Source: Proteobacteria bacterium UBA4656 (GTDB taxonomy: Bacteria > Pseudomonadota > Gammaproteobacteria > Xanthomonadales > Ahniellaceae). From it: a DNA stretch of 6,952 nucleotides. Below are positions 1 through 6,352 of this stretch, in pieces. The position numbers were made by a program, and so were the translations under genes. Under the pieces are notes generated by a model. That model worked only from the letters and a program-made list of their open reading frames with translations. It did no database searches and was not told the origin of the DNA. How positions within the stretch are numbered: position 1 is the stretch's first letter; each line of letters starts with the position of its first letter. The stretch lies in the NCBI GenBank assembly GCA_002405525.1, contig DHLY01000092.1, positions 1 to 6,952 on the forward strand. The letters run 5' to 3'.

Positions 1-426
1 ATCGAGGCGGGCGTGTCGCGGGAGCTGATTGCGAAGCTCGCGGGCAGCGTGCCGAGCCTCGGCGTCTGCCTCGGCCTCCAGAGCATCGGCCAGGCCTTCG
101 GCGGCAAGGTCGTGCGGGCGCGCACGATCATGCACGGCAAGACCTCGATGATCCATCACGCGAACGTGGGCGTGTTCGCCGGCCTGCCGAACCCGTTCGA
201 GGCGACGCGCTACCACTCGCTGGTGGTCGAGCGCGCCAGCCTGCCGGATGGGCTCGAGGTGACCGCCTGGACGCAGCACGCGGACGGCACGGTCGACGAG
301 ATCATGGGCCTGCGCCACCGCAGCCTGCCGGTCGAGGGCGTGCAGTTCCATCCCGAATCGATCCTGACCCTCGCCGGCAAGGACCTGCTGCGCAACTTCC
401 TGCAGCCGCTGCGTCGCGCGGCCTGA
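1..426 (+). CDS. trpG: Anthranilate synthase glutamine amidotransferase subunit (TrpG), 3' part
   Basis: This is the C-terminal 141 residues of the class-I glutamine amidotransferase that supplies ammonia to TrpE for anthranilate synthesis. The gene runs in from the left edge, and about 50 N-terminal residues are missing compared with the usual length near 190-200. The nucleophile elbow GVCLG is visible with its cysteine at 67-69. The catalytic His and Glu lie in GVQFHPES (His 349-351, Glu 355-357). The segments IMHGK, YHSLVVE and DEIMG are typical of TrpG/PabA. The residue after the elbow is Leu (GVCLGLQ), where the family usually has His. The first start-like codon visible, GTG at 13, is internal and is not the real start. 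trpD follows 15 nt after the stop, as expected in a trpGDC operon. A PabA role shared with folate synthesis cannot be excluded from sequence alone. Confidence 0.95.
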   Translation: MEAGVSRELIAKLAGSVPSLGVCLGLQSIGQAFGGKVVRARTIMHGKTSMIHHANVGVFAGLPNPFEATRYHSLVVERASLPDGLEVTAWTQHADGTVDEIMGLRHRSLPVEGVQFHPESILTLAGKDLLRNFLQPLRRAA

Positions 427-441
427 AGCCCGGAACCCGCC

Positions 442-1482
442 ATGCCGATCACGCCCCAGGAAGCGCTCCAGCGCACCATCGAGCACCGCGAGATCTTCCA
501 CGACGAGATGGTCGATCTGATGCGGCAGATCATGAGCGGCACGGTCTCGCCGCTGATGAGCGCGGCCATCCTCACCGGCCTGCGGGTGAAGAAGGAAACC
601 ATCGGCGAGATCACCGGGGCGGCGCGCGTGATGCGCGAGCTCTCGGCCAAGGTCGAGATCGACGGCGGGCCGCACTTCGTCGACATCGTCGGCACCGGCG
701 GCGACGGCGCGCACACCTTCAACATCAGCACCGCGTCGATGTTCGTGGTGGCCGCCGCCGGCGGCACCGTGGCCAAGCACGGCAATCGCAGCGTGTCCTC
801 GAAATCCGGCAGCGCCGACGTGCTGGAGGCGCTCGGTGCGCGCATCGACCTCGGCCCCGCGCAGGTCGCCGAATGCATCCGCGAGTGCGGCATCGGCTTC
901 ATGTTCGCGCCCAACCACCACCAGGCGATGAAGAACGTCGCCCCGGTGCGCAAGGAGATGGGCGTGCGCACGATCTTCAACATCCTGGGACCACTGACCA
1001 ACCCGGCCGGCGCGCCGAACATCCTGATGGGCGTGTTCCATCCGGACCTGGTCGGCATCCAGGTCCGCGCGCTGGAGCGCCTCGGCGCCCGGCATGCGCT
1101 GGTGGTGCACGGCCGCGACGGCATGGACGAGGTCTCGCTGGGTGCCGCCACCCTGGTGGGCGAACTCAAGGACGGCGTGGTGCGCGAGTACGAAATCCAT
1201 CCGGAGGAGTTCGACCTCGCGATGGCCTCCAGCCGCCAGTTGCGGGTCGAGAACGCCGCCGAGTCGCGCGCCCGCGTCGAGGAAGTGCTCGACGACCGCC
1301 CCGGCCCCGCGCGCGAGATCGTGGTCTTCAACGCCGCCGCCGCGCTGTACGCCGCCGACGTGGTGGACAGCATCGCTGGTGGCATCGGCGCCGCGCGTGC
1401 CGCACTGTCCAGTGGCGCCGCGCGCGACCGGCTGCACCGCTTCGTCGCCACCACGCGTCGCCTCGCCGGGAGCGGGCCGTGA
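442..1482 (+). CDS. trpD: Anthranilate phosphoribosyltransferase (TrpD)
   Basis: TrpD joins anthranilate to PRPP to give phosphoribosylanthranilate, the second committed step of tryptophan synthesis, in the cytoplasm. The 346-residue length matches the family. The glycine-rich PRPP/pyrophosphate loop GTGGDG is at residues 84-89. The block [21 protein letters not shown] occupies about 112-132, and the metal-binding DE pair sits in GMDEVS (229-230). FAPNHH (155-160) and [10 protein letters not shown] (179-188) are also hallmark segments. The protein stands alone; it is not fused to TrpG as in enteric bacteria. ATG 442 is chosen because it gives the expected N-terminus and lies 15 nt after trpG; only a weak GGAA lies upstream. 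The stop overlaps the next start in a GTGA tetranucleotide. Confidence 0.97.
   Translation: MPITPQEALQRTIEHREIFHDEMVDLMRQIMSGTVSPLMSAAILTGLRVKKETIGEITGAARVMRELSAKVEIDGGPHFVDIVGTGGDGAHTFNISTASMFVVAAAGGTVAKHGNRSVSSKSGSADVLEALGARIDLGPAQVAECIRECGIGFMFAPNHHQAMKNVAPVRKEMGVRTIFNILGPLTNPAGAPNILMGVFHPDLVGIQVRALERLGARHALVVHGRDGMDEVSLGAATLVGELKDGVVREYEIHPEEFDLAMASSRQLRVENAAESRARVEEVLDDRPGPAREIVVFNAAAALYAADVVDSIAGGIGAARAALSSGAARDRLHRFVATTRRLAGSGP
1468..1472 (+). promoter_or_regulatory. Ribosome-binding site for the gene at GTG 1479
   Basis: GGGAG lies 6 nt before GTG 1479, inside the trpD 3' end. It supports the GTG start of the small ABM-like gene, whose reading frame is otherwise open far upstream, out of frame within trpD. 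Confidence 0.6.
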
Positions 1483-1820
1483 GCGGCAGCGGCTTCGCCG
1501 CCACGCCGCGCCCGCCGTACTGGGTGGTCGTGTTCACCTCGCAGCGCACGCCGGACGACGACGCGGGCTACGCGGCCGCCGCCGCGCGCATGGTGGAACT
1601 CACCCGTCAATCGCCGGGTTTCCTCGGCATCGAGAGCGTGCGCGGCGCCGACGGGCTGGGCATCACGGTCTGCTACTGGGACAGCGAGGAAGCCATCGCC
1701 GGCTGGCGCGCCCATGTCGAACACGCCGAGGCCCGCGCCCAGGGCAAGGCCCGCTGGTACGCGCACTACGAGCTGCGCGTCGCGAAGGTCGAGCGCGCCT
1801 ATGGGGGCCCGCACGCATGA
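1479..1820 (+). CDS. Small ABM-like (antibiotic biosynthesis monooxygenase fold) protein in the trp operon
   Basis: This 113-residue cytoplasmic protein has the look of the dimeric alpha/beta-barrel ABM fold. A first beta strand (YWVVVFTSQ, about 14-22) is followed by a helix rich in Ala and Glu. Then come [12 protein letters not shown] (about 46-57), a strand [12 protein letters not shown] and a helix with W-R-A-H-x-E-H-A-E-A. It ends in [17 protein letters not shown]. The PGFLGIES and YW-S-EAI-W pattern is typical of this fold. Members include quinol oxygenases, haem-degrading enzymes and many proteins without a known reaction, so I cannot name a substrate. No signal peptide or membrane segment is seen. 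It overlaps trpD by GTGA and trpC by ATGA, so translation is probably coupled to both. I recall a similar protein between trpD and trpC in Xanthomonas, but could not check this. The GTG start is backed by GGGAG at 1468-1472. Confidence 0.85.
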   Translation: MSGSGFAATPRPPYWVVVFTSQRTPDDDAGYAAAAARMVELTRQSPGFLGIESVRGADGLGITVCYWDSEEAIAGWRAHVEHAEARAQGKARWYAHYELRVAKVERAYGGPHA

Positions 1821-2605
1821 GCGACATCCTCGCCACCATCCTCGCCCGCAAGGCCGAGGAGGTCGCCGGGCGCCGCGCGCGGACCCCGCTGGCCGAGCTG
1901 CGCGCGCGTGCCGCCGACCAGCCGCCGCCCCGCGGCTTCGAGGCCGCGCTGCGCGCGAAGATCGCCGCCGGCCGTGCGGCGGTGATCGCCGAGGTGAAGA
2001 AGGCCTCGCCCAGCAAGGGCGTGATGCGCGCCGACTTCCGCCCGGCGCAGATCGCGCGCAGCTATGCGGCCGGCGGCGCGGCCTGCCTGTCGGTGCTGAC
2101 CGATCGCGACTTTTTCCAGGGCCACGAGGATTTCCTGGTCGCCGCGCGCGGGGCGTGCACGCTGCCGGTGCTGCGCAAGGACTTCATGATCGACGACTAC
2201 CAGGTCCACGAAGCGCGCGCGATCGGCGCCGATGCGATCCTGCTGATCGTCGCCGCGCTCGACGATGCGCGCCTGCGCGACCTGTGCGACCTCGGACTGT
2301 CGCTCGGCATGGACGTGCTGGTCGAGGTGCACGACGCGGACGAACTCGAGCGCGCGCTCGCCACGCGCTCGCCGCTGGTCGGCATCAACAACCGCAACCT
2401 GCGCACCTTCGCGACCTCGCTCGGCACCACACTCGACCTGCGCGCCCGCGTGCCCGCCGATCGCCTGCTGGTCACCGAGAGCGGCATCCATGCGCCGGCC
2501 GACGTGGCCCTGATGCGCGGCGCCGGCGTGCATGCCTTCCTGGTCGGCGAGGCCTTCATGCGGGCCGACGATCCCGGCACCGAACTGGCCCGTCTGTTCG
2601 CGTGA
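1817..2605 (+). CDS. trpC: Indole-3-glycerol-phosphate synthase (TrpC)
   Basis: TrpC decarboxylates and closes the ring of CdRP (carboxyphenylamino-deoxyribulose phosphate) to give indole-3-glycerol phosphate. The 262 residues match a monofunctional TIM-barrel enzyme, without the TrpF isomerase domain fused to it in E. coli. Active-site residues are visible in order: Glu59 and Lys61 in [11 protein letters not shown], Lys121 in LRKDF, Glu170 in LVEVHD, Asn191 in GINNRNL, and Glu221-Ser222 in TESGI. The C-terminal phosphate-binding segment FLVGEAFMR is at about 241-249. ATG 1817 overlaps the stop of the preceding gene (ATGA), and no strong Shine-Dalgarno lies upstream, which fits translational coupling. 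Its stop overlaps the next start as GTGA. No key residue is missing. Confidence 0.97.
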   Translation: MSDILATILARKAEEVAGRRARTPLAELRARAADQPPPRGFEAALRAKIAAGRAAVIAEVKKASPSKGVMRADFRPAQIARSYAAGGAACLSVLTDRDFFQGHEDFLVAARGACTLPVLRKDFMIDDYQVHEARAIGADAILLIVAALDDARLRDLCDLGLSLGMDVLVEVHDADELERALATRSPLVGINNRNLRTFATSLGTTLDLRARVPADRLLVTESGIHAPADVALMRGAGVHAFLVGEAFMRADDPGTELARLFA

Positions 2606-3282
2606 GCGGCGTGCCGTCCGGCCCCGGCGGGCGCCTCGTGCTGTTCGACTTCGACGGCGTGATCGTCGCCGGCGACAGCTTCGCCGCGTGGCTGCGGCGC
2701 GAGGGGCTCAAGCCGCCGCTGCGCCGGCTCGCCGGCTGGCTGGTGGCGCCAGTCGGGCTGCCGCTGATGGCCTTTCCCGTCACGCTGTCGCTGGGCGCGC
2801 GGCTGTTTCTGCACGCTGCCGTACTCGGTGCCGATGCCGCTGCGCTGCGGGCTTCGCTCGACGCCTGGGGTCGTGGACTGGCGCGCCGCCCCGCCAAGGT
2901 CATCGGCAATGGTCTTGCCGCGTTGCGGGGCCACCTCGCCGCAGGCGACCGGGTGGTCGTGGTCAGCGGCACCGAATCGACCCTGCTGCGCGCGGTGCTG
3001 GACGAGCTCGGCGTGCAGGGCGCCTCCATCGTCGCCTCGGAGCTCCACCTCGATGGCCGCCGGGCGCGCGTGCTTCGGCACTGCTTCGGCACCGGAAAAC
3101 TCGCCGCGCTGGCGGCCGCCGGCATCGCGCCGCCCTGGGACCTCGCCTACAGCGACTCGCCCAACGACTTGCCGCTGCTGCGGAACGCGCGCGAGGCGGT
3201 GTGCGTGAACTGGCGGCCTCGCGATCGGCCGCGTGCGACCTGCGCGCCGGGCGGCGTGGTTCGCTTCGTCGACTGGCGTTGA
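2602..3282 (+). CDS. HAD-superfamily phosphatase, PgpC/YfhB-like
   Basis: This 226-residue protein is a HAD subfamily IB-type phosphatase. Motif I is LFDFDGV (nucleophile Asp16, acid Asp18), motif II is VVVSGTE (Ser122), the motif III lysine is probably Lys166 in FGTGK, and motif IV is [11 protein letters not shown] (Asp185, Asp189). A hydrophobic cap stretch at about 43-75 and the order of segments (capped insert, SGT, R-CFGTGK, YSDS-ND-PLL, W-x-R) recall E. coli YfhB/PgpC, a phosphatidylglycerophosphate phosphatase. A different small-molecule phosphatase is possible. Motif I has Val where PgpC and PSP have Thr after Gly. The GTG start overlaps the trpC stop (GTGA) with no separate ribosome-binding site; GTG 2611 is an alternative three codons in. 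It is the last gene of the trp operon segment and ends 7 nt before the stop of a convergent gene. Confidence 0.85.
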   Translation: MSGVPSGPGGRLVLFDFDGVIVAGDSFAAWLRREGLKPPLRRLAGWLVAPVGLPLMAFPVTLSLGARLFLHAAVLGADAAALRASLDAWGRGLARRPAKVIGNGLAALRGHLAAGDRVVVVSGTESTLLRAVLDELGVQGASIVASELHLDGRRARVLRHCFGTGKLAALAAAGIAPPWDLAYSDSPNDLPLLRNAREAVCVNWRPRDRPRATCAPGGVVRFVDWR

Positions 3283-3289
3283 ACCGCGC

Positions 3290-3754
3290 TCAGGCGTCGC
3301 CGAGACGGCGCACGAAGCGGGTCGAACTTTCGGCGTAGCCGCAGGCGCGGTAGAACTCGTGTGCGCCCTGGCGGTGGGCGGCGGTGGTGACCTCGATCCG
3401 CGCGGCCCCCGCCGCGCGCGCCCGCGATTCGGCTTCGCGCAGCATCTCGCGGCCGACGCCGGACATGCGGTGCGAATCGGCGACGATCAGCGTGGTGATA
3501 CGGCAGGTCGTGCGCCCCAGCGGCACGAAGTACATGAAGTCCAGCGCCAGGAGGCCGCAGGGCTCGCCGTGCAGTTCGGCCAGCAGCAGGGCCTGGGTCG
3601 GGTCCTCCGCCACCGTCATGATGCGGTCGACCGCCTCCTCCCGATTGCACTGGTAGCCGAGTTCGCCCAGCAGGCACGCCACGGCCGCGCCGTCGGACGG
3701 CTTCGCCGGTCGCAGGGCCGGACGGGTGGCGATAGACGGCGGGCGATCGATCAT
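3290..3754 (-). CDS. GNAT-family N-acetyltransferase
   Basis: This 154-residue protein has a single GNAT domain and should transfer acetyl from acetyl-CoA to an amine. [13 protein letters not shown] at about 13-25 is the usual first strand and helix. The central strand [10 protein letters not shown] leads into the acetyl-CoA pyrophosphate loop R96-M-S-G99-V-G101. The late segments [22 protein letters not shown] (119-140) match the domain's C-terminal half, with Tyr135 a candidate general acid. Nothing in the sequence tells the substrate. ATG 3754 lies 5 nt after the clp stop on the same strand, so it is probably co-transcribed with clp. No good Shine-Dalgarno is seen, and the reading frame is open further upstream inside clp, so the start rests on domain length. 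The 3' end converges on the HAD gene, with no obvious terminator between. Confidence 0.88.
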   Translation of the reverse strand: MIDRPPSIATRPALRPAKPSDGAAVACLLGELGYQCNREEAVDRIMTVAEDPTQALLLAELHGEPCGLLALDFMYFVPLGRTTCRITTLIVADSHRMSGVGREMLREAESRARAAGAARIEVTTAAHRQGAHEFYRACGYAESSTRFVRRLGDA

Positions 3755-3759
3755 GGCGG

Positions 3760-4467
3760 TCAGCGAGTGCCGAACACCACGATGGTCTTGCCCTTGACCG
3801 ACACCTTCCCAGCCTCCTCGAGCTGCTTGAGCACGCGGCCGACCATCTCGCGCGAGCAGCCGACGATGCGGCTGATCTCCTGCCGCGAGATGCGGATCTG
3901 GGTGCCCTGCGGGTGCGACATCGCGTCCGGCTCCTGGCACAGGTCGAGCAGGGTGCGCGAAACGCGGCTGGTCACGTCCATGAAGGCCAGCCGGGAGACC
4001 TTGCGGCTGGTCTGCAGCAAGCGGCGCGTCAGCTGTGCGCCGATCGCGAACAAGATCCGCGGGCACTCAGCCGCCAGCGGACCGGCGAGCAAGTTGAACA
4101 CGCGCTCGTAACTGATTTCGGCCAGTTCGCACGGCGTCCGGCTGCGGACCATGACTTCGCGCCGTTGCGGCTCGACGAACAGGCCGACTTCACCGATGAA
4201 GTCGCCCTTGTTGAGGTAGGCGAGGATCAGTTCCCGGCCGTCCTCCTCCTCGCTGGAGACGGTCAAGGAGCCCTCGACGATGTAATGCAGTGTGCCGGCA
4301 CTGTCGCCCGGCCGGAAGATCGCCGTCTTCCCTGGGTAGCGGCGCCTGTGGCAGGCGGTGAGGAATTTCTCGAGGGTGACCGCATCCAGCGTCAGCTGCG
4401 TCGGCGTCTGGGCGCGGTCGATGACCGGCATCGACGGCTGAAAACGCTCGGCGGCGGCTTTCGTCAT
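3760..4467 (-). CDS. clp: CRP-family global regulator, Clp-like
   Basis: This 235-residue transcription factor closely resembles Xanthomonas Clp (CAP-like protein), which controls virulence factors, exoenzymes and biofilm-related genes and answers to cyclic di-GMP. An N-terminal cyclic-nucleotide-binding beta barrel (about 28-128) holds FRPGD (51-55) and FIGEVGLF (90-97). The long dimer helix (about 134-162) ends in SRLAFMDVT. The C-terminal helix-turn-helix is [20 protein letters not shown] (193-212), almost the same as the CRP recognition region. In the cAMP pocket, positions equal to CRP Glu72 and Arg82 are kept (Glu93, Arg103), but CRP Ser83 is Glu104. ATG 4467 is chosen by similarity and by its promoter 34 nt upstream; its Shine-Dalgarno is weak. 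The gene is transcribed away from speD and leads into the GNAT gene. Function is inferred from family similarity. Confidence 0.93.
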   Translation of the reverse strand: MTKAAAERFQPSMPVIDRAQTPTQLTLDAVTLEKFLTACHRRRYPGKTAIFRPGDSAGTLHYIVEGSLTVSSEEEDGRELILAYLNKGDFIGEVGLFVEPQRREVMVRSRTPCELAEISYERVFNLLAGPLAAECPRILFAIGAQLTRRLLQTSRKVSRLAFMDVTSRVSRTLLDLCQEPDAMSHPQGTQIRISRQEISRIVGCSREMVGRVLKQLEEAGKVSVKGKTIVVFGTR

Positions 4468-4500
4468 GACCCGATCATCGCATGGCGTGGCGGCAAGCGC

Positions 4501-4529
4501 CTTATAGGCCCATCGTCGCGGGAATTCAA
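4501..4529 (-). promoter_or_regulatory. Sigma70-type promoter for clp
   Basis: On the - strand, TTGAAT (4529-4524) and TATAAG (4506-4501) are separated by 17 nt, the ideal spacing. This gives 4/6 and 5/6 matches to the consensus. Transcription would begin near 4494, leaving a leader of about 27 nt before ATG 4467. This is the only A+T-rich patch on that side of the 216-nt divergent region (4468-4683), which supports the call. Confidence 0.7.
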
Positions 4530-4616
4530 ACGCCGGCTCGGGAGTCGCCGGCCGCGTACCGGCGCGAACGTGGACGCCAGCGTGGTGCGGTCTGCGGCCT
4601 GTCCGGCGGCCGCCCC

Positions 4617-4644
4617 TTGTGCCGGGCGCCAAAGCAGTGATAAT
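4617..4644 (+). promoter_or_regulatory. Probable promoter for speD
   Basis: GATAAT (4639-4644, 5/6 to consensus) is preceded at 16 nt by TTGTGC (4617-4622, 3/6). Transcription would begin near 4651, about 33 nt before the speD ATG. The weak -35 suggests help from an activator or modest strength. The rest of the divergent region holds a 6-bp inverted repeat (CGCCGG at 4546-4551, CCGGCG at 4559-4564), which may be chance in such G+C-rich DNA. Confidence 0.55.
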
Positions 4645-4672
4645 GCGCGCCCTTTCCGTGCCCCGCCGCGCG

Positions 4673-4677
4673 AGGAG
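4673..4677 (+). promoter_or_regulatory. Ribosome-binding site for speD
   Basis: AGGAG lies 6 nt before ATG 4684. It decides the start, because the same reading frame is open upstream through the whole intergenic region and antisense to clp. Confidence 0.8.
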
Positions 4678-4683
4678 CCCGCC

Positions 4684-5469
4684 ATGGTCAAGCCGCTGCC
4701 CCGTCTGCGCCTGCAGGGCTTCAACAACCTGACCAAGTCGCTGTCGTTCAACATCTACGACATCAACTACGCGGTCACATCCGACCAGCGCGACCGCTAC
4801 ATCGAGTACATCGATGAAGCCTACGACGCCGACCGGTTGACCAAGATCCTCACCGACGTGGCGGAGATCATCGGTGCGCAGATCCTCAACGTCGCGCGGC
4901 AGGACTACGACCCGCAGGGCGCGTCGGTCACGATCCTGATCTCCGAGCAGCCGATCGCCGAGAAGCTGGGCAAGGACATGATCTCCGAGACGGTGCTCGC
5001 CCACCTCGACAAGAGCCACATCACGGTCCACACCTACCCCGAGAGTCACCCGGTCAATGGCATCTCGACCTTCCGCGCGGACATCGATGTCTCGACCTGC
5101 GGCGTCATTTCGCCGCTGAAGGCATTGAACTTCCTGATCGACTCGTTCGAATCCGACATCGTGATCATGGATTACCGCGTGCGCGGATTCACCCGCGACG
5201 TCCGCGGCAAGAAGCACTACATGGACCACCGGATCAATTCGGTCCAGGACTACCTCGCCAAGCACATCCGGCAGAAGTACGAGATGTTCGACGTCAACGT
5301 GTATCAGGAGAACATCTTCCACACCAAGATGCACGTGAAGGAGTTCGACCTCGATACCTACCTGTTCGAGGCCAATGCTTCCGACCTGTCGTTCAAGGAA
5401 CGGCAGAAGATCGAAGCCCTGCTGCGGCGCGAGATCGAGGAACTTTTCCACGGCCGCAATCTCGGCTGA
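4684..5469 (+). CDS. speD: S-adenosylmethionine decarboxylase proenzyme (SpeD)
   Basis: SpeD decarboxylates S-adenosylmethionine to give the aminopropyl donor for spermidine synthesis. The 261 residues match the long E. coli-type enzyme (264 aa) and align with it almost end to end. The proenzyme cleaves itself at Lys110-Ser111 in AHLDKSHI; Ser111 becomes the pyruvoyl cofactor at the N-terminus of the large chain. The catalytic cysteine is Cys139 in [21 protein letters not shown] (75-85), the TYPESHP block (117-123), [10 protein letters not shown] (163-172) and [11 protein letters not shown] (206-216) are conserved family blocks. The gene has its own likely promoter and a good AGGAG site, and no speE lies in the window. 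It is divergent from clp and convergent with coq7. Nothing looks broken. Confidence 0.98.
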   Translation: MVKPLPRLRLQGFNNLTKSLSFNIYDINYAVTSDQRDRYIEYIDEAYDADRLTKILTDVAEIIGAQILNVARQDYDPQGASVTILISEQPIAEKLGKDMISETVLAHLDKSHITVHTYPESHPVNGISTFRADIDVSTCGVISPLKALNFLIDSFESDIVIMDYRVRGFTRDVRGKKHYMDHRINSVQDYLAKHIRQKYEMFDVNVYQENIFHTKMHVKEFDLDTYLFEANASDLSFKERQKIEALLRREIEELFHGRNLG

Positions 5470-5523
5470 GGTGCGGCGGGCTGCGCGGGTCCCCGGCAGG
5501 CGTGGTTCGTGGTTTTGCGTGTG

Positions 5524-5539
5524 GGGCACCGAAGTGCCC
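5524..5539 (-). terminator. Stable UUCG-loop hairpin between speD and coq7
   Basis: A perfect 6-bp stem (GGGCAC / GTGCCC) has loop TTCG when read on the - strand, giving the very stable cUUCGg tetraloop; on the + strand the loop is CGAA. It lies 54 nt after the speD stop and about 145 nt past the coq7 stop. Neither side has a U-run, so it is not a classical intrinsic terminator. It may act as a barrier to 3' exonucleases or as part of a Rho-aided end. Confidence 0.35.
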
Positions 5540-5675
5540 GAGGCGTCCGGCGTTGATGCGGGTTTCGTCGGCCAGCCTCGCCCGGGAGATGTCCGTCCCG
5601 CGCGCGCAATGCCCGCGCTGGCGTGTCGCCGTTCGCTCCGACCTCGCGCCGACGCCGCGCGCCAGCTGGTCGGGA

Positions 5676-5702
5676 TGCTGGCCTACAGGCGGTAGGCCAG
5701 CA
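5676..5702. repeat. Perfect 11-bp inverted repeat overlapping the coq7 stop codon
   Basis: TGCTGGCCTAC (5676-5686) and GTAGGCCAGCA (5692-5702) are exact inverse copies with a 5-nt loop. The repeat covers the last coq7 codons and its stop at 5683-5685, so it can fold in either transcript of this convergent pair. No U-run follows on either strand. It could still act as a shared transcript end for speD and coq7. The rest of the 5470-5682 spacer shows no gene that I can support. Confidence 0.6.
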
Positions 5703-6321
5703 CCTTCATAACCGCCGCTGCCGCCGCCATGAGCGGCGGCACCGGTGAGGGCAGGTTCGCTGCGCCGGCCGCCCTCGCGTCCGCCCCGTGGCGCGCCTCG
5801 TCGGCTTGCATGGCGTGCACCACCGCGCGGCTGCGCCGGTCGGGTGCAGGCAGGCGTTGCAGGTGGTCGCCGAGATGGCTTTCGACCTGGCGCTCGGTTT
5901 CTACGATGAACCCGAGGCTCACCCGGTCGCCCATCAGGCCCGCCGCCGCACCGATCGCGAATGAGCCTGCATACCAGACCGGATTGAGAAGGCTTGGCCG
6001 CTCGCCCAGTTCCTGCAGGCGACGCGCGCACCAGGCGAGATGGTCGGCCTCCTCTTCGGCGGCCTCGACCAGATGCCGCTGCAGGCGGGGATCGCGGGTG
6101 ACCGCCGCCTGGCCGAGGTAGAGCGCCTGCGCGCAGACCTCTCCGGCGTGGTTGATTCGCATCAGACCGGCGGAATGTCGGCGTTCGCCTTCCTCCAGCG
6201 GCGACTCAGGCTGGCTTTCGCCGGGATATGGCAGGGCAGGCGCCGGCGCCGGTCCGAGCGAAGTCGCGAGCGCACGCGCAAGTCCCCCGATCAGGCGGTC
6301 CGTAGCGGTCGATCTGCGCAT
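5683..6321 (-). CDS. coq7: Demethoxyubiquinone hydroxylase (Coq7)
   Basis: Coq7 is the di-iron monooxygenase that hydroxylates 2-polyprenyl-3-methyl-6-methoxy-1,4-benzoquinone late in ubiquinone synthesis, at the inner face of the membrane. The 212 residues form one ferritin-like four-helix domain. All six iron ligands of the family appear present: Glu61 in [13 protein letters not shown], Glu91 and His94 in EEEADH, Glu143 in VETERQVE, and Glu175 and His178 in DEARH. A hydrophobic stretch (about 116-137, [16 protein letters not shown]) fits membrane association. The first ~50 residues are a less conserved, Pro-rich lead. ATG 6321 is supported by GGAG 9 nt upstream. The gene lies downstream of a decayed GlcF-like gene on the same strand, and its promoter may lie within that relic. 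Its stop sits inside an 11-bp inverted repeat. Confidence 0.95.
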   Translation of the reverse strand: MRRSTATDRLIGGLARALATSLGPAPAPALPYPGESQPESPLEEGERRHSAGLMRINHAGEVCAQALYLGQAAVTRDPRLQRHLVEAAEEEADHLAWCARRLQELGERPSLLNPVWYAGSFAIGAAAGLMGDRVSLGFIVETERQVESHLGDHLQRLPAPDRRSRAVVHAMQADEARHGADARAAGAANLPSPVPPLMAAAAAVMKVLAYRL

Positions 6322-6330
6322 GGGGGCGGT

Positions 6331-6334
6331 CTCC
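6331..6334 (-). promoter_or_regulatory. Ribosome-binding site for coq7
   Basis: GGAG on the - strand lies 9 nt before ATG 6321. It supports that start and shows that coq7 can be translated independently of the broken upstream gene. Confidence 0.55.
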
Positions 6335-6352
6335 GGATGGGGTCGCGGCGCG

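Noticed and set aside
210..1814. 534-codon open frame on the - strand opposite trpG and trpD
   Set aside because: It is antisense to well-supported genes, its product is low-complexity Arg/Ala/Ser-rich, and no family is recognisable. It is an expected shadow in G+C-rich DNA.
3283..3289. Terminator between the convergent HAD and GNAT genes
   Set aside because: The gap is only 7 nt, and I find no stem with a U-run around 3260-3310.
3913..4683. Upstream extension of the speD frame antisense to clp
   Set aside because: AGGAG at 4673-4677, the promoter at 4617-4644 and the E. coli SpeD length all fix the start at ATG 4684.
4468..5529. Upstream extension of the clp frame through the speD antisense strand (open to 5529)
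   Set aside because: The Clp family N-terminus, the promoter at 4501-4529 and the length (235 aa) place the start at 4467. The extension has no recognisable domain.
5502..5711. Possible small ORF of 69 codons after speD on the + strand
   Set aside because: There is no ribosome-binding site or known motif, the composition is Arg/Ala/Pro-rich, and it runs into the coq7 antisense strand. The spacer could be a dispersed repeat, but I see only one copy.
6206..6352. Continuation of the GlcF C-terminal frame over the coq7 start
   Set aside because: After VVHWTAII the residues no longer resemble GlcF. The frame simply runs out of frame across coq7 to a stop at 6206-6208.
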